Source: Siccirubricoccus soli (GTDB lineage Bacteria > Pseudomonadota > Alphaproteobacteria > Acetobacterales > Acetobacteraceae). From it: DNA of 64,000 bases. Under the pieces are notes generated by a model. It saw only the letters and a list, made by a program, of their open reading frames with translations, did no database searches and was not told where the DNA came from. Location of the stretch: positions 17,704-81,703 of the forward strand of contig NZ_JAMZIK010000028.1 in the NCBI RefSeq assembly GCF_024178315.1, in the 5' to 3' direction. A program made the translations under genes and the position numbers. Positions 8,342 to 17,670 of the stretch are shown here, piece after piece. Numbering within the stretch: position 1 is the first letter of the stretch; every line of letters starts with the position of its first letter.

Positions 8342-11014
8342 TCAGACGATGCTGTAGGCGAAGTCCCCGTTCTCCACCCCGACATGCACCGACTGCACCG
8401 GCTGGCCTTCCAGCATCCGGTTCAGGAAGGCCGCCGAGATGGCCGGCAGCATGGTGTTGGTCAGGATGGCGTCGATCATGCGGCCACCGCTTTCCGGCTC
8501 GTTGCAGCGGCTGGTGATGAGCGAGACCACCTCCTCCGTATAGGTGAAGGGCACCTTGTGCTGCTCCTTCAGCCGCTTGACGATGCGGTTGAGCTGCAGG
8601 CGGATGATCCGCCCGAGCATGCTCTCGCTCAGCGGGTAGTAGGGGATGGTGATGAGCCGCCCCAGCAGCGCCGGCGGGAAGATCTTCAGCAGTGGCTCCT
8701 TCAGCGCCTTCGCGATCTCCTCGGATTCCGGGATGAGTTCCGGGTCCGCGCACATGGACATGATGAGGTCCGTGCCGGCGTTGGAGGTCAGCAGGATCAG
8801 CGTGTTCTTGAAGTCGATCAGCCGCCCCTCGCCATCCTCCATGATCCCCTTGTCGAAGACCTGGAAGAAGATCTCGTGGACGTCGGTATGCGCCTTCTCC
8901 ACCTCATCCAGCAGGACCACGGAGTAAGGCTTGCGCCGCACTGCCTCGGTCAGGATGCCGCCCTCGCCATAGCCGACATAGCCCGGGGGCGCGCCCTTCA
9001 GGGTGGAGACGGTATGCGCCTCCTGGAACTCGCTCATGTTGATGGTGATGAGGTTCTGCTCGCCGCCATAGAGCGCCTCGGCCAGCGCCAGCGCCGTCTC
9101 CGTCTTGCCGACGCCGGAGGGGCCGCAGAGCATGAAGACGCCGATCGGCTTGTTCGGGTTGTCCAGCTTGGCGCGGCTGGTCTGCACCCGCTTGGCGATC
9201 ATCTCCATGGCGTGGTCCTGGCCGATCACGCGCTGGGAGAGGGTGTTGGCGAGCTGCAGCACCGCCTGCACTTCGTTCTTCACCATCCGCCCGACCGGGA
9301 TGCCGGTCCAGTCGCCGATGACGGCCGCCACCGCCTGGGCATCCACCGCCGGCATGATGAGCGGCGATTCGCCCTGATGTTCCGCAAGCTCGGCCTGGAG
9401 CTTCCGCAGCTCCTCCACCATGGCCGCGCGCTCCGGCGAATCCGCCGCCACCGCGCCATCCACCGCCGAGGCGCCCTCGCGCAGCGCGGCGCGCAGCGCC
9501 AGCACCTTGTCCACCAGGATCTTTTCCTGCTGCCAGCGGGCCTCCAGCCCGAACAGCTTGTCCTTCTCGAGGGCCAGCGCCTCCTCGGCCGAGGCCTTGC
9601 GGTCCGCCGTCTCGATGCCGACTGCGGCCTCGCGACCGATGATCTCCAGCTCCGTCTCCAGCGCCTGGATCCGCCGCCGGGAATCATCCACCTCCGCCGG
9701 CACGGCGTGCTGGGAGACGGCGACGCGGGCTGAGGCGGTATCGAGCAGCGAGACCGACTTGTCCGGCAGCTGCCGCGCCGGGATGTAGCGGTGGGAGAGG
9801 CGGACGGCGGCGTCGATCGCCTCGTCCAGGATCTGCACCCGGTGGTGCTTTTCCAGCGAGGAGGTGATGCCGCGCATCATCAGGATGGCTTTCTCCTCCG
9901 AAGGCTCATCCACCTGCACCGGCTGGAAGCGGCGGGTCAGCGCCGGATCCTTCTCGAAATACTTCTTGTACTCGGCGAAGGTGGTGGCCGCGACGGTGCG
10001 CAGCGTGCCGCGGGCCAGCGCTGGCTTCAACAGGTTCGCGGCATCGCCGGTGCCGGCGGCGCCGCCGGCGCCGACCAGCGTATGCGCCTCGTCGATGAAC
10101 AGGATGATGGGCTTCGGGGAGGCCTGCACCTCCTCGATCACCTGGCGCAGCCGCTGCTCAAACTCGCCCTTCATGCTGGCGCCGGCCTGCAGTAGGCCGA
10201 CATCCAGGGTCCGCAGGGTCACGTCCTTGAGCTGCGGCGGCACGTCCCCGGCGACGATGCGCAGCGCGAAGCCCTCGACCACCGCCGTCTTGCCGACGCC
10301 GGCCTCGCCGATCAGGATCGGGTTGTTCTGCCGGCGGCGCATCAGCACGTCCACCACCTGGCGGATTTCCTGGTCGCGACCGACGATCGGGTCGATCTCA
10401 CCCTTCCGCGCTTTCTCCGTCAGGTCCACGCTGAACTGCGCCAGCGCTTCCTGCTTGCCCATCTGGGCCGGCGCCACGGCGCCGCTCGCCTCGCCCGGGC
10501 TGCCGACCTTCGAGCCGTCGGCGGCCACCAGCGCGGCCTCCGGCGAGCCGTCCAGCAGCTTGCGGAACTCATCCGCCAGCGCCTCGGCCCGCAGCTTCGC
10601 GAATTCCTTGCTGATGCCGGCAAGCGCATTGGTCAGCGCCTTGGTCTTCAGCATGCCGACCACCAGATGGCCGGTGCGCACCTGGTTCTCGCCGAACAAC
10701 AGCGTGCCATAGACCCAGCCGCGCTCGACCGATTCCTCGATCAGCGGGGAGAAGTCGGAGATCGCCGTCGCGCCGCGCGGCAGCTTGTCCAGCGTCGCGG
10801 TGATGTCAGCAGCAAGCCGCGCCGCATCCAGGCCGAAGTGCCGGATGATCCGGTGCAGGTCGCTGTCCTGGAGCTGCAGGAGCTGATGGATCCAGTGGAC
10901 CAGCTCCACATAGGGATTGCCCCGCAGCTTGCAGAAGACGGTGGCGGCCTCCAGCGCCCGGTACCCGACCGGGTTGAGCTTGCCGAAAAGGGCGGAACGA
11001 CTGATCTCGGACAT
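8342..11014 (-). CDS. tssH: T6SS AAA+ ATPase ClpV (TssH)
   Basis: 890 residues of the ClpB/ClpV type. The N-terminus SRSALFGKLNPVGYRALEAA and NPYVELVHWI match ClpV proteins. It has two AAA+ domains: Walker A GEAGVGKT at residues 236-243 with Walker B IILFIDEAHTLVGAGG, and a second Walker A GPSGVGKT near residue 630 with VVLLDEVEKAHTDV. A coiled middle domain lies between them. ClpV disassembles contracted TssB-TssC sheaths so that subunits can be reused. The start ATG 11014 gives the conserved N-terminus MSEISRS; earlier in-frame codons give no homology. It is the last gene of the leftward tss transcript and is followed by a hairpin. Confidence 0.96.
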   Translation of the reverse strand: MSEISRSALFGKLNPVGYRALEAATVFCKLRGNPYVELVHWIHQLLQLQDSDLHRIIRHFGLDAARLAADITATLDKLPRGATAISDFSPLIEESVERGWVYGTLLFGENQVRTGHLVVGMLKTKALTNALAGISKEFAKLRAEALADEFRKLLDGSPEAALVAADGSKVGSPGEASGAVAPAQMGKQEALAQFSVDLTEKARKGEIDPIVGRDQEIRQVVDVLMRRRQNNPILIGEAGVGKTAVVEGFALRIVAGDVPPQLKDVTLRTLDVGLLQAGASMKGEFEQRLRQVIEEVQASPKPIILFIDEAHTLVGAGGAAGTGDAANLLKPALARGTLRTVAATTFAEYKKYFEKDPALTRRFQPVQVDEPSEEKAILMMRGITSSLEKHHRVQILDEAIDAAVRLSHRYIPARQLPDKSVSLLDTASARVAVSQHAVPAEVDDSRRRIQALETELEIIGREAAVGIETADRKASAEEALALEKDKLFGLEARWQQEKILVDKVLALRAALREGASAVDGAVAADSPERAAMVEELRKLQAELAEHQGESPLIMPAVDAQAVAAVIGDWTGIPVGRMVKNEVQAVLQLANTLSQRVIGQDHAMEMIAKRVQTSRAKLDNPNKPIGVFMLCGPSGVGKTETALALAEALYGGEQNLITINMSEFQEAHTVSTLKGAPPGYVGYGEGGILTEAVRRKPYSVVLLDEVEKAHTDVHEIFFQVFDKGIMEDGEGRLIDFKNTLILLTSNAGTDLIMSMCADPELIPESEEIAKALKEPLLKIFPPALLGRLITIPYYPLSESMLGRIIRLQLNRIVKRLKEQHKVPFTYTEEVVSLITSRCNEPESGGRMIDAILTNTMLPAISAAFLNRMLEGQPVQSVHVGVENGDFAYSIV

Positions 11015-11048
11015 GAGCGCTTTCCAGTCCTGGGCCGTGTTGTTTCTA

Positions 11049-12191
11049 TTACGAATCTTCGCGTGCCGCCATGCGGGAATCCGCCTCCCGCGCCGTGCCA
11101 TCGGCGCCGGCATGCAGGAAGAGGTCGCCCGCATCGGTCAGGCCGCGCCGCGGCGTCAGCCAGGTGGTCCAGCCGAGCTGGCCCTGGCGGCCGAGCTGAA
11201 TGCGCGGGACTTCGGTGCGGCGCAGGATGAGGTTAACGTCGAAGGCCAGCGTGTCCCCGACATAGTTGCGGACGATCGGCACCAGTCGGCGGAAGCTGGC
11301 GCCGCCCGGCAGCATCCGCGCGTAGTCCTTCAGCGTCAGCGGGCCGAAGACGATGCGGAATTTGTGCTGCCGGCTCCAGACCTTGCGGCCGATGGCGGCG
11401 GATTCGCCGAGCGCCGCGACGGTGGCGCCGCCGCCCAGCCGGGTCAGCCCGTCCTCCGGCAGCACCAGCCAGTCGCCGACGAAGGTGTCGATCCGCGCCG
11501 GCATCCTGAAGAAGTCGGACAGGATGGCGGCCAACCCATCGGCATGCCGGGTGCGGGCGACGAGGTGCCCGGCGTAATGCTGCTTCGCCAGATCCGGCAT
11601 GGCGTCCCGGTCGCGCAGCCCGGGAGTGCCGATGCCGACGAGCGAGGCGACGAAGCGGCCGTAATGGTCATCCTCCGGCCGGTCGAAGCTGACGGTCGGC
11701 TGCACATCCGCCCAGGCGCGGTAAAAGAGCGAGAGGGCGCGGTGGTGGAAGATGTCGGCGAAGCGGCGGAAGGTCTGGTCCTTCGCATTGCGCTGCCGGT
11801 CACGGGCATATTCCGTCAGGTGCAGCGGCAGCGGGCCGTTCGGCCCGAACAGGCCGAGGAAATGCACGATGAGACGCGCCGCGTGCTTCTCATTCCCCAG
11901 CTCGAAATCGGCGAGGGTGGAGGGCGCGAAGGTGACCGAAGGGTCCTGCCCCAGCCGCACCGGATCCTGCATCGGCCGGGTGGAGCGGCCGAGGCGCGGG
12001 CGGTCGCGGTGCAGCGCCTCCAGCCGCCGCATCGCTTGATAGAAGCCATGGCGCCAGGGCTCCGCCGCCAGGCTGGCATGCAGCGGCGGCGGGGCGGCCG
12101 GCGCATCGGGCGGCAGCGTCGCCACCGGCTGCGCCGCGCCCTCCGGCGGCTCGGCTAGAGCGCCGGCTGACGCCCGATCCGGATCGGCCAT
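11049..12191 (-). CDS. tssG: T6SS baseplate protein TssG
   Basis: 380 residues of the TssG/ImpH/VasB family. Recognisable family segments are the N-terminal WRHGFYQAMRRLEAL, the central GPNGPLPLHLTEYARDR, and FHHRALSLFYRAWADVQP. TssG works with TssF, TssE and TssK in the baseplate wedge from which sheath and tube grow. It overlaps the end of tssF by 37 bases, so translational coupling is likely. The first 40 residues are Pro/Ala-rich and variable; a later start is possible but the conserved part begins near residue 42. Confidence 0.93.
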   Translation of the reverse strand: MADPDRASAGALAEPPEGAAQPVATLPPDAPAAPPPLHASLAAEPWRHGFYQAMRRLEALHRDRPRLGRSTRPMQDPVRLGQDPSVTFAPSTLADFELGNEKHAARLIVHFLGLFGPNGPLPLHLTEYARDRQRNAKDQTFRRFADIFHHRALSLFYRAWADVQPTVSFDRPEDDHYGRFVASLVGIGTPGLRDRDAMPDLAKQHYAGHLVARTRHADGLAAILSDFFRMPARIDTFVGDWLVLPEDGLTRLGGGATVAALGESAAIGRKVWSRQHKFRIVFGPLTLKDYARMLPGGASFRRLVPIVRNYVGDTLAFDVNLILRRTEVPRIQLGRQGQLGWTTWLTPRRGLTDAGDLFLHAGADGTAREADSRMAAREDS

Positions 12192-14041
12192 CTCGCCACC
12201 TCGCCGCGTTCCGCGGTGGTCAGCACGGTTTCGGTAAAGGCGTTGATCGAGACGTATTTGGCGAAGAAGCGGTCCAGCACCGAGGCCAGCACCACCGCCC
12301 CTGCCCCGCCAAAGGCGACCTCATCCATCTTCAGTGTGATCTCGAGCCCCCGGCCGGCGGTCAGCGGCCCGGCGCCCGGGATGCGTCGCACCACCGGGCG
12401 GGTGGAGGTGGAGAGCAGCCCCTCCAGCTGCCGGGCATGGTGGGAGCTGGCGGAAGGCACGTAGAGGCTGAGCAATTCGCGCAGCGCCACCGCGCCATGC
12501 ACCCCGTCCTTGTCCACCAGGCTCAGATAGTTCAGCCCAAGATGGCTGATGAAGCGCCAGGCATACTCGCCATCCGAGCGGCAGGGGCGCGGTGCCGTCG
12601 GCCCCACGAGGCAGCGGACCGAGGCGACTGGCGCGCTGGCTTCCAGGGTGAAATCCGTCCGCCCCTTCCCCACCGGCATGAAGAGCGGCAAGTCGCGGTT
12701 GGTACAGAGCAGGTCGAAGCCGAGCTGCCGCAGCTCCCCCTTGAAGGGCGCGTTCTCGGCATCGACGAGGGAGATATAGACCTCGTGCCCGATATAGGAG
12801 CTGCGCGGGCCGCGCTGGCGGGTGCGGGCGGAAAGCTGCCGTGGCCGCCGGCGGAGGATGTAGTAGCGCCGCATCTCCGGGTAGCTGGTCAGGTCGTTCG
12901 CCGCATAGAAGGGCAGGAAGTCCTGCGGCTCGCCGCCATCGGCGGCGAATCCTTCCACCCCCTGCACGCTGAACACCTCGAAATCCACCGGCCGCATGCG
13001 GTCCGGCACGATCTGGTGCTCCACCTCCCGCTCATTCAGGTTCAGCCGGTCGCCGCGCTTGGGGAAGAGGTTGATGGCCGGGGTGCAGAACAGGCGGAAC
13101 TGGTCGGCGCCGAAGCCATTGGCCAGCAGCATGTCGCTGCGGGACAGCAGGAAGATGATGTCCAGCTCCTGCCCTGCACAGCGGGAGACGGCGCTGTCGA
13201 GCCCGTTCAACCGCACGGAGAGGAAGCGCTCCGGCATCGCGAAGTATTCCTGCAGCAGCCGGTAGCCCTGGAAGGTCAGCGGCGCCGGCGGCAGCAGCGC
13301 CTCGTCATCCTCGAAGCCCTGGGGCTCGAGCGCCGATTTCGGCAGCACCTCCTGCCAGGGCAACGGCCGCTGGGTGGGGCGGACGACGATGCCGAGGAGA
13401 TCGGCGACGAGCTGCTCATGCAGGCGAAAGCGGGTATTCTCCGCCCCGGCCAGGAAGAGCGGCAGGCGGGAGAGCGCGATCTCCGCGAAGGGCGCGGTGC
13501 CGAGCGCCTTCAGCCGCAGCCGGATGGCCGCCTTGGCGCCGCGGCTGCGCACCGCTTCCGGGAGGTTGAGGGCGGACACGGCCGCGGCGGCCGGCAGATA
13601 CTCCGCCTCGCTGATCTCGATGGGCAGGAGCTGCACCGGCTGGGCGGTGCGGAATTCGCAATTGGTGTCGTCATCCGCGCCGAGGATGCTGCGCAGCACC
13701 GTGCCGCGCGGCAGGACCTGCCCGGCCGCCATGCCGCGGATCGCCTGGTCCGGATTGAACTGCACCACCGCCATGGCCGGGGTCGGGGCCAGGTAGTGGG
13801 GATAGACCATCTGCAGCAGGGATTGCGTGAAGGTCGGGAATTCCGCCTCCAGCTTCAGCTGGATACGCGCGGTGAGGAAGGCGAAGCCTTCCAGCAGCCG
13901 CTCCACATAGGGGTCGGCCACCTCGGTATTCGCCAGCGCCAGGCGGCCAGCGATCTTCGGGTATTCGCGGGCGAATTCCGAACCCATCTCGCGCACGAAG
14001 CGCAGCTCGGATTCGTAATGCCGCAGCAGCCTGGGGTCCAT
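12155..14041 (-). CDS. tssF: T6SS baseplate protein TssF
   Basis: 628 residues of TssF/ImpG/VasA. The start MDPRLLRHYESELRFVREMGSEFAREYP is the diagnostic N-terminus, with YVERLLEGFAFLTARIQLKLEAEFPTFTQSLL close after and the family stretch LYVPSASSHHARQLEG in the C-terminal half. TssF is the large wedge protein of the baseplate and pairs with TssG. Its start overlaps the last base of tssE. The opposite strand holds a long open frame that is only a G+C-driven shadow. Confidence 0.95.
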   Translation of the reverse strand: MDPRLLRHYESELRFVREMGSEFAREYPKIAGRLALANTEVADPYVERLLEGFAFLTARIQLKLEAEFPTFTQSLLQMVYPHYLAPTPAMAVVQFNPDQAIRGMAAGQVLPRGTVLRSILGADDDTNCEFRTAQPVQLLPIEISEAEYLPAAAAVSALNLPEAVRSRGAKAAIRLRLKALGTAPFAEIALSRLPLFLAGAENTRFRLHEQLVADLLGIVVRPTQRPLPWQEVLPKSALEPQGFEDDEALLPPAPLTFQGYRLLQEYFAMPERFLSVRLNGLDSAVSRCAGQELDIIFLLSRSDMLLANGFGADQFRLFCTPAINLFPKRGDRLNLNEREVEHQIVPDRMRPVDFEVFSVQGVEGFAADGGEPQDFLPFYAANDLTSYPEMRRYYILRRRPRQLSARTRQRGPRSSYIGHEVYISLVDAENAPFKGELRQLGFDLLCTNRDLPLFMPVGKGRTDFTLEASAPVASVRCLVGPTAPRPCRSDGEYAWRFISHLGLNYLSLVDKDGVHGAVALRELLSLYVPSASSHHARQLEGLLSTSTRPVVRRIPGAGPLTAGRGLEITLKMDEVAFGGAGAVVLASVLDRFFAKYVSINAFTETVLTTAERGEVARWPIRIGRQPAL

Positions 14042-14550
14042 CAGCCGCGCGCCCGTGCCTCGACGACGGAAACGGTGTTGCTCTCCGGCTCGATGGCGGT
14101 CTCCAGCAGGATGCGCAGCGGCACCGGCTGGGCCCAGAGCTCGCCCTGGATCTCGAAGACCAGCGCGCCATCGGCGCTGTCATTCTGCAGCCCGCGCAGC
14201 TTCACCCGCAGCGTGTCGCGCAGGATGCGCGGCTCGAAGACGCGGATCGCCTCGGCGATGGCGTTCTCCAGCTGGGCGATGCGGTTGCCGCCGCTGGTCA
14301 GGCCGGTGAAGGCGGGCAGGCCGTAATTCAGCACGGAGCGTCGCACCTCCTGCAGCCCGTCCAGCTCCTCCAGCACCTCCAGCCGCGTGGTGGCGAAGAG
14401 CCAGGCGAGGTCGCGCAGCACGCTGGCGCGGAGCTGCGCCATGCTGAGCATGGACTGGTCCGGCGGATCCCGCGAATTCTCCGGCGCATTGTCGGTCAGC
14501 CGGTCCAGCAGCGATGGCTGCAGATGCTCGCGGCTGCTGAACTCGACCAT
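14041..14550 (-). CDS. tssE: T6SS baseplate protein TssE (gp25-like)
   Basis: 169 residues of the gp25/TssE family, related to phage T4 gp25. The visible core is LRASVLRDLAWLFATTR, then SVLNYGLPAFTGL, then IAEAIRVFEPRILRDTLRVKL; the E-P-R-L/I motif near residue 108 is the conserved lysozyme-like gp25 signature that interlocks with the sheath base. It starts sheath polymerisation at the baseplate. The stop of tagJ lies 4 bases upstream of its start, and its own end overlaps tssF by one base. Confidence 0.93.
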   Translation of the reverse strand: MVEFSSREHLQPSLLDRLTDNAPENSRDPPDQSMLSMAQLRASVLRDLAWLFATTRLEVLEELDGLQEVRRSVLNYGLPAFTGLTSGGNRIAQLENAIAEAIRVFEPRILRDTLRVKLRGLQNDSADGALVFEIQGELWAQPVPLRILLETAIEPESNTVSVVEARARG

Positions 14551-14554
14551 GGGC

Positions 14555-15406
14555 TCAGCCGTCGGATGCCGGGGCCTCGGCCGCCGCGGCCGGCGGCGCG
14601 GCGATCCCGAGGCTGCGGAGGTCGAGCAGCGGCAGATCCTCCTCGGCGCCGATGGTCAACATCCGCTGGCCGAGGCCGAGGAACCAGCCCTCCGCCTTCT
14701 CCACCCATTCGGTGCGGCGGCCGAGCAGCAGGGCGGGATCAGCCGCGGCCTCGGTGCCCGGGTAGCGCGCCGGCAGCAGCCCGACCGTGCTGCCGCCATT
14801 GGCGAAGGTGAGCTGTGCCGGCAGCCAGACCTGGTCGCGCAGATCCTCGGGGGGGTCGATCTCCAGCTTCGCCAGGCGGTGCACCGGCAGCCAGTAGTAT
14901 TTCCCGTCGACGATCGCCTCCACCACCGGGCCGAGCCGCGGATCGGCATCCGCGATCCACTCGAAGCCGGTACCGTCCACCGTGCCGCTGCTGGCCGGCG
15001 CCGCTTCGAATGCCTGGTCGCGCAGCTCTGCCGCATGATCGTAGGCGCCGGCGGCAAGGCGGCGGTTCGCCTCCATCAGCAGGGACATCCAGGGCTCCGG
15101 CTCGCCGAAGAAAGTCGGCTGGCGGGTGCCGGCGAAAACCCGCTCGCGCAGGATCTCGCAACGTATGGCGGCGCGGTAGGTGGTCACCATGGGCATGGCG
15201 AGCTTGTCGATCTCGCTGATGACCGAGAGCTGATTGATCGCCCGGTCCCATTCGCCGGTGATGCAGAAGAGCTGGAAGAGGAAGGTCCTCAGCTCCGGGT
15301 CGCGCGGCGCCTTGCGGACTTCCTGCTTCAGCTTCTCAAGCGCTGCGCGGGGATCGCCGGTGCGGAGTACGCCACGGGCATCAAGTGTCGCCGCATCCGA
15401 GGCCAT
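14555..15406 (-). CDS. tagJ: T6SS accessory protein TagJ (ImpE family)
   Basis: 283 residues of the ImpE/TagJ family. The N-terminal tetratrico-like helices LRTGDPRAALEKLKQEVRKAPRDPELRTFLFQLFCITGEWDRAINQL are typical; the C-terminal half holds GFEWIADADPRLGPVVEAIV and YYWLPVHRLAKLEIDPPEDLRD, which are family signatures. In other bacteria TagJ binds the sheath protein TssB and the N-domain of ClpV. ATG 15406 gives MASDAATLDARGVL; an upstream ATG at 15445 adds only a basic, unconserved tail. It is separated from hcp by a 160-base gap with a strong hairpin. Confidence 0.9.
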   Translation of the reverse strand: MASDAATLDARGVLRTGDPRAALEKLKQEVRKAPRDPELRTFLFQLFCITGEWDRAINQLSVISEIDKLAMPMVTTYRAAIRCEILRERVFAGTRQPTFFGEPEPWMSLLMEANRRLAAGAYDHAAELRDQAFEAAPASSGTVDGTGFEWIADADPRLGPVVEAIVDGKYYWLPVHRLAKLEIDPPEDLRDQVWLPAQLTFANGGSTVGLLPARYPGTEAAADPALLLGRRTEWVEKAEGWFLGLGQRMLTIGAEEDLPLLDLRSLGIAAPPAAAAEAPASDG

Positions 15407-15529
15407 GCCCCACCCCCTTCCCCTTCGCCGCTGCCAGCTTCCCATCCGGAAGCGGCCGGACGCCCGACACCACGCGCCGCGACGACCGCAATATCGCCCT
15501 ATTACTTAGAAATAACCATTCCGTCCAAG

Positions 15530-15556
15530 GGCCGCCGCGAGATCGTCGCGGCGGCC
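15530..15556 (-). terminator. Hairpin between hcp and tagJ
   Basis: A perfect 11-bp stem, GGCCGCCGCGA against TCGCGGCGGCC with a 5-base loop, starts 10 bases beyond the hcp stop. It is inside the operon, so partial termination or 3'-end protection that raises hcp mRNA above the downstream genes is plausible. Confidence 0.55.
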
Positions 15557-15565
15557 GCCAGGGCG

Positions 15566-16117
15566 TCAGATCTGGATGTTACGAATTCGATCCCAACCAG
15601 CGTCCTTCGAGGTCGATTCGAGGGCGCCATCCGGCTTCTGCTTCTTGTACTGGATCTGCACCGAGCCGTACTCGAAGGTCACTTCCTCCTTCACCGCCTC
15701 GTCGCCATCGGCGCCGGACCAGGAGACGGTCTTGATGCCGACCAGCTTGAAGTTGAAGCGCAGGAAGACCTCGCCCGAGGACTGGCCGCCGGTCGACTTG
15801 CGCAGCGCCAGGACCACGTCCTTGAAGTGCTTGCCGGAGCAGCACATCCGGAAGAAATCCGGGGACGCGATGTCGATCTTCCGGCTGAACTGGAAGGGGT
15901 TGAAGGTGGGCTTGCCGGCGCCGACGCCCGAGGAGGACGAGCCGATGTTCAGCACGTTCTCGATGTCGAAGGAGAAATCGTCGATCTCGAAGGGCGTCGT
16001 GCTCTTGAAGTCGGCAATGAACGGGTCGCCGCCGACCGTGAAGTCGGTCTGCGTCTCGCCCGCCAGCGGCTTGCCCGTATCAGCCGGCGTGAACAGCATG
16101 AAAGCGTCGAAAGCCAT
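15566..16117 (-). CDS. hcp: T6SS tube protein Hcp (TssD)
   Basis: 183 residues of the Hcp1 family. MAFDAFMLFTPADTGKPLAGETQTDF and FEIDDFSFDIENVLNIGSSS are the family beta strands, DIASPDFFRMCCSGKHFKDVVLALRK is the characteristic central helix, and ending VTFEYGSVQIQYKKQKPDG is typical. Hexameric rings of Hcp stack into the inner tube that is shot through the sheath and can carry small effectors. A gap on each side and a strong hairpin just after the stop suggest separate control of its level. Start ATG 16117. Confidence 0.95.
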   Translation of the reverse strand: MAFDAFMLFTPADTGKPLAGETQTDFTVGGDPFIADFKSTTPFEIDDFSFDIENVLNIGSSSSGVGAGKPTFNPFQFSRKIDIASPDFFRMCCSGKHFKDVVLALRKSTGGQSSGEVFLRFNFKLVGIKTVSWSGADGDEAVKEEVTFEYGSVQIQYKKQKPDGALESTSKDAGWDRIRNIQI

Positions 16118-16185
16118 GTTTCTCTCCTAGTCCCTATCCGCGTTCTGGTGTGACGTTTCTTGGATGCCGGGAAGACCCGACCCGC

Positions 16186-17667
16186 TCAGGCCGGCAGGCG
16201 CGAGACGAGACGGAGCGACACCGTCAGCCCCTCAAGCTGGTAGTGCGGCTTGAGAAAGAACTTGGCGCTGTAGTAGCCCGGGTTCTCGGGGTTGGCCTCC
16301 ACCACCACCTTGCCTTCGGCCAGCGGATGGGTGGCCTTGTATTCCTCGGTCGAGGAGTCCGGCGATCCGTCCACATACTGGCCGAGCCAGCGCTCCAGCC
16401 ACTCGGTGAGCTGCTGTTGCGTCATGGTAGAACCGATCTTGTCCCGAACCATGCATTTCAGATAGTGGGCGAAACGACAGCTCGCGAAAAGGTAAGGCAA
16501 CCGCGCAGAGAGATTGGCATTAGCGGTCGCTGCGGGGTCGTCATATTCCTGCGGCTTCTGCAGGGACTGCGCCCCGATGAAGGCGGCGAAGTCGGAATTC
16601 TTCTTGTGAATCAGCGGCATGAAGCCGTTCTTTGCCAGCTCCGCCTCGCGCCGGTCGCTGATCGCGATCTCGGTCGGGCATTTCTGGTCCACGCCGCCAT
16701 CATCGGTCGGGAAGGTGTGGGAGGGCAGGCCCTCCACCGCGCCGCCGCTTTCGATGCCGCGAATCCGCGTGCACCAGCCATACATCTTGAAGGCGCGGGT
16801 GATGTTCGTCGCCATCGCATAGGCGGAATTCGCCCAGCAATACTTGCTGCTGTCGGCGCCCTCGACCTCTTCCTCGAAGGCGAATTCCTCCACCGGCTCG
16901 GTCTTCGCGCCATAGGGCAGCCGCGCCAGGAAGCGCGGCATGGTCAGGCCGATGTAGCGCGCATCCTCGCTCTCGCGCAGGCTCCGCCAGGCGGCATATT
17001 CCGGCGTCTGGAAGATCTTCGTCAGGTCGCGCGGATTGGCCAGCTCGTTCCAGCTGTCCATCTGCATCACGGTCGGCGCCGCCGCCGAGATGAAGGGCGC
17101 ATGCATGGCCGAGGCGACGGCCGCGATGTCGCCCAGCAGCGCCACGTCCTGCGGGCTGTGGTCGAAATAGTAGTCGCCGATCAGGCAGCCGAAGGGCTCG
17201 CCGCCGAACTGGCCGAACTCTTCCTCATACAGCTTCTTGAACAGCGGGCTCTGATCCCAGGCGGTGCCGCGGAACTTCTTCAGCGTCCGCGTCAGCTCCT
17301 TCTTCGAGATGTTGAGCACCTTGATCTTCAGGTACTCGTCCGTCTCGGTGTTGTTGACCAGGTAGTGCAGGCCGCGCCACGCGGATTCCAGCTGCTGGAA
17401 ATCGGCGTGGTGGATGATCTGGTTCACCTGCTCGGTCAGCTTGGCGTCGATCGCGGCGATGATGCCCTCGATCGTCTTCAGCGCCTCGGTGCCGATCAGC
17501 GTGGTGTTCGCCAGCGCCTGCTGCGCCAGGGTCTGCACCGCACCCGCCACCGCGTCCCGGGCCGCATCGGATTTCGGCCGGAACTCCTTGCTCAGCAGGG
17601 AGGCGAAGTCGTTCTCCTGGAAGGTGACCCCCGCGAAGGCGGAGGACGATTGAAGTTGCTCGGACAT
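16186..17667 (-). CDS. tssC: T6SS sheath large subunit TssC (VipB)
   Basis: 493 residues of the TssC/ImpC/VipB family. Conserved segments are the N-terminal sheath-interlocking part, ADFQQLESAWRGLHYLVNNTE, PFGCLIGDYYFDHSPQDVALL, and the C-terminal YLFASCRFAHYLKCMVRDKIG and PGYYSAKFFLKPHYQLEGL, which is the ClpV-exposed and contraction-related end. TssB and TssC together form the contractile sheath. The gene begins 3 bases after tssB, which fits the obligate 1:1 partnership. Confidence 0.97.
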   Translation of the reverse strand: MSEQLQSSSAFAGVTFQENDFASLLSKEFRPKSDAARDAVAGAVQTLAQQALANTTLIGTEALKTIEGIIAAIDAKLTEQVNQIIHHADFQQLESAWRGLHYLVNNTETDEYLKIKVLNISKKELTRTLKKFRGTAWDQSPLFKKLYEEEFGQFGGEPFGCLIGDYYFDHSPQDVALLGDIAAVASAMHAPFISAAAPTVMQMDSWNELANPRDLTKIFQTPEYAAWRSLRESEDARYIGLTMPRFLARLPYGAKTEPVEEFAFEEEVEGADSSKYCWANSAYAMATNITRAFKMYGWCTRIRGIESGGAVEGLPSHTFPTDDGGVDQKCPTEIAISDRREAELAKNGFMPLIHKKNSDFAAFIGAQSLQKPQEYDDPAATANANLSARLPYLFASCRFAHYLKCMVRDKIGSTMTQQQLTEWLERWLGQYVDGSPDSSTEEYKATHPLAEGKVVVEANPENPGYYSAKFFLKPHYQLEGLTVSLRLVSRLPA

Positions 17668-17670
17668 CGA

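Noticed and set aside
12437..14326. Long plus-strand open frame (about 629 codons) opposite tssF and tssE
   Set aside because: The opposite strand carries clear TssF and TssE homology. The frame is rich in His, Arg, Gly and Ala, as G+C-driven antisense shadows are.
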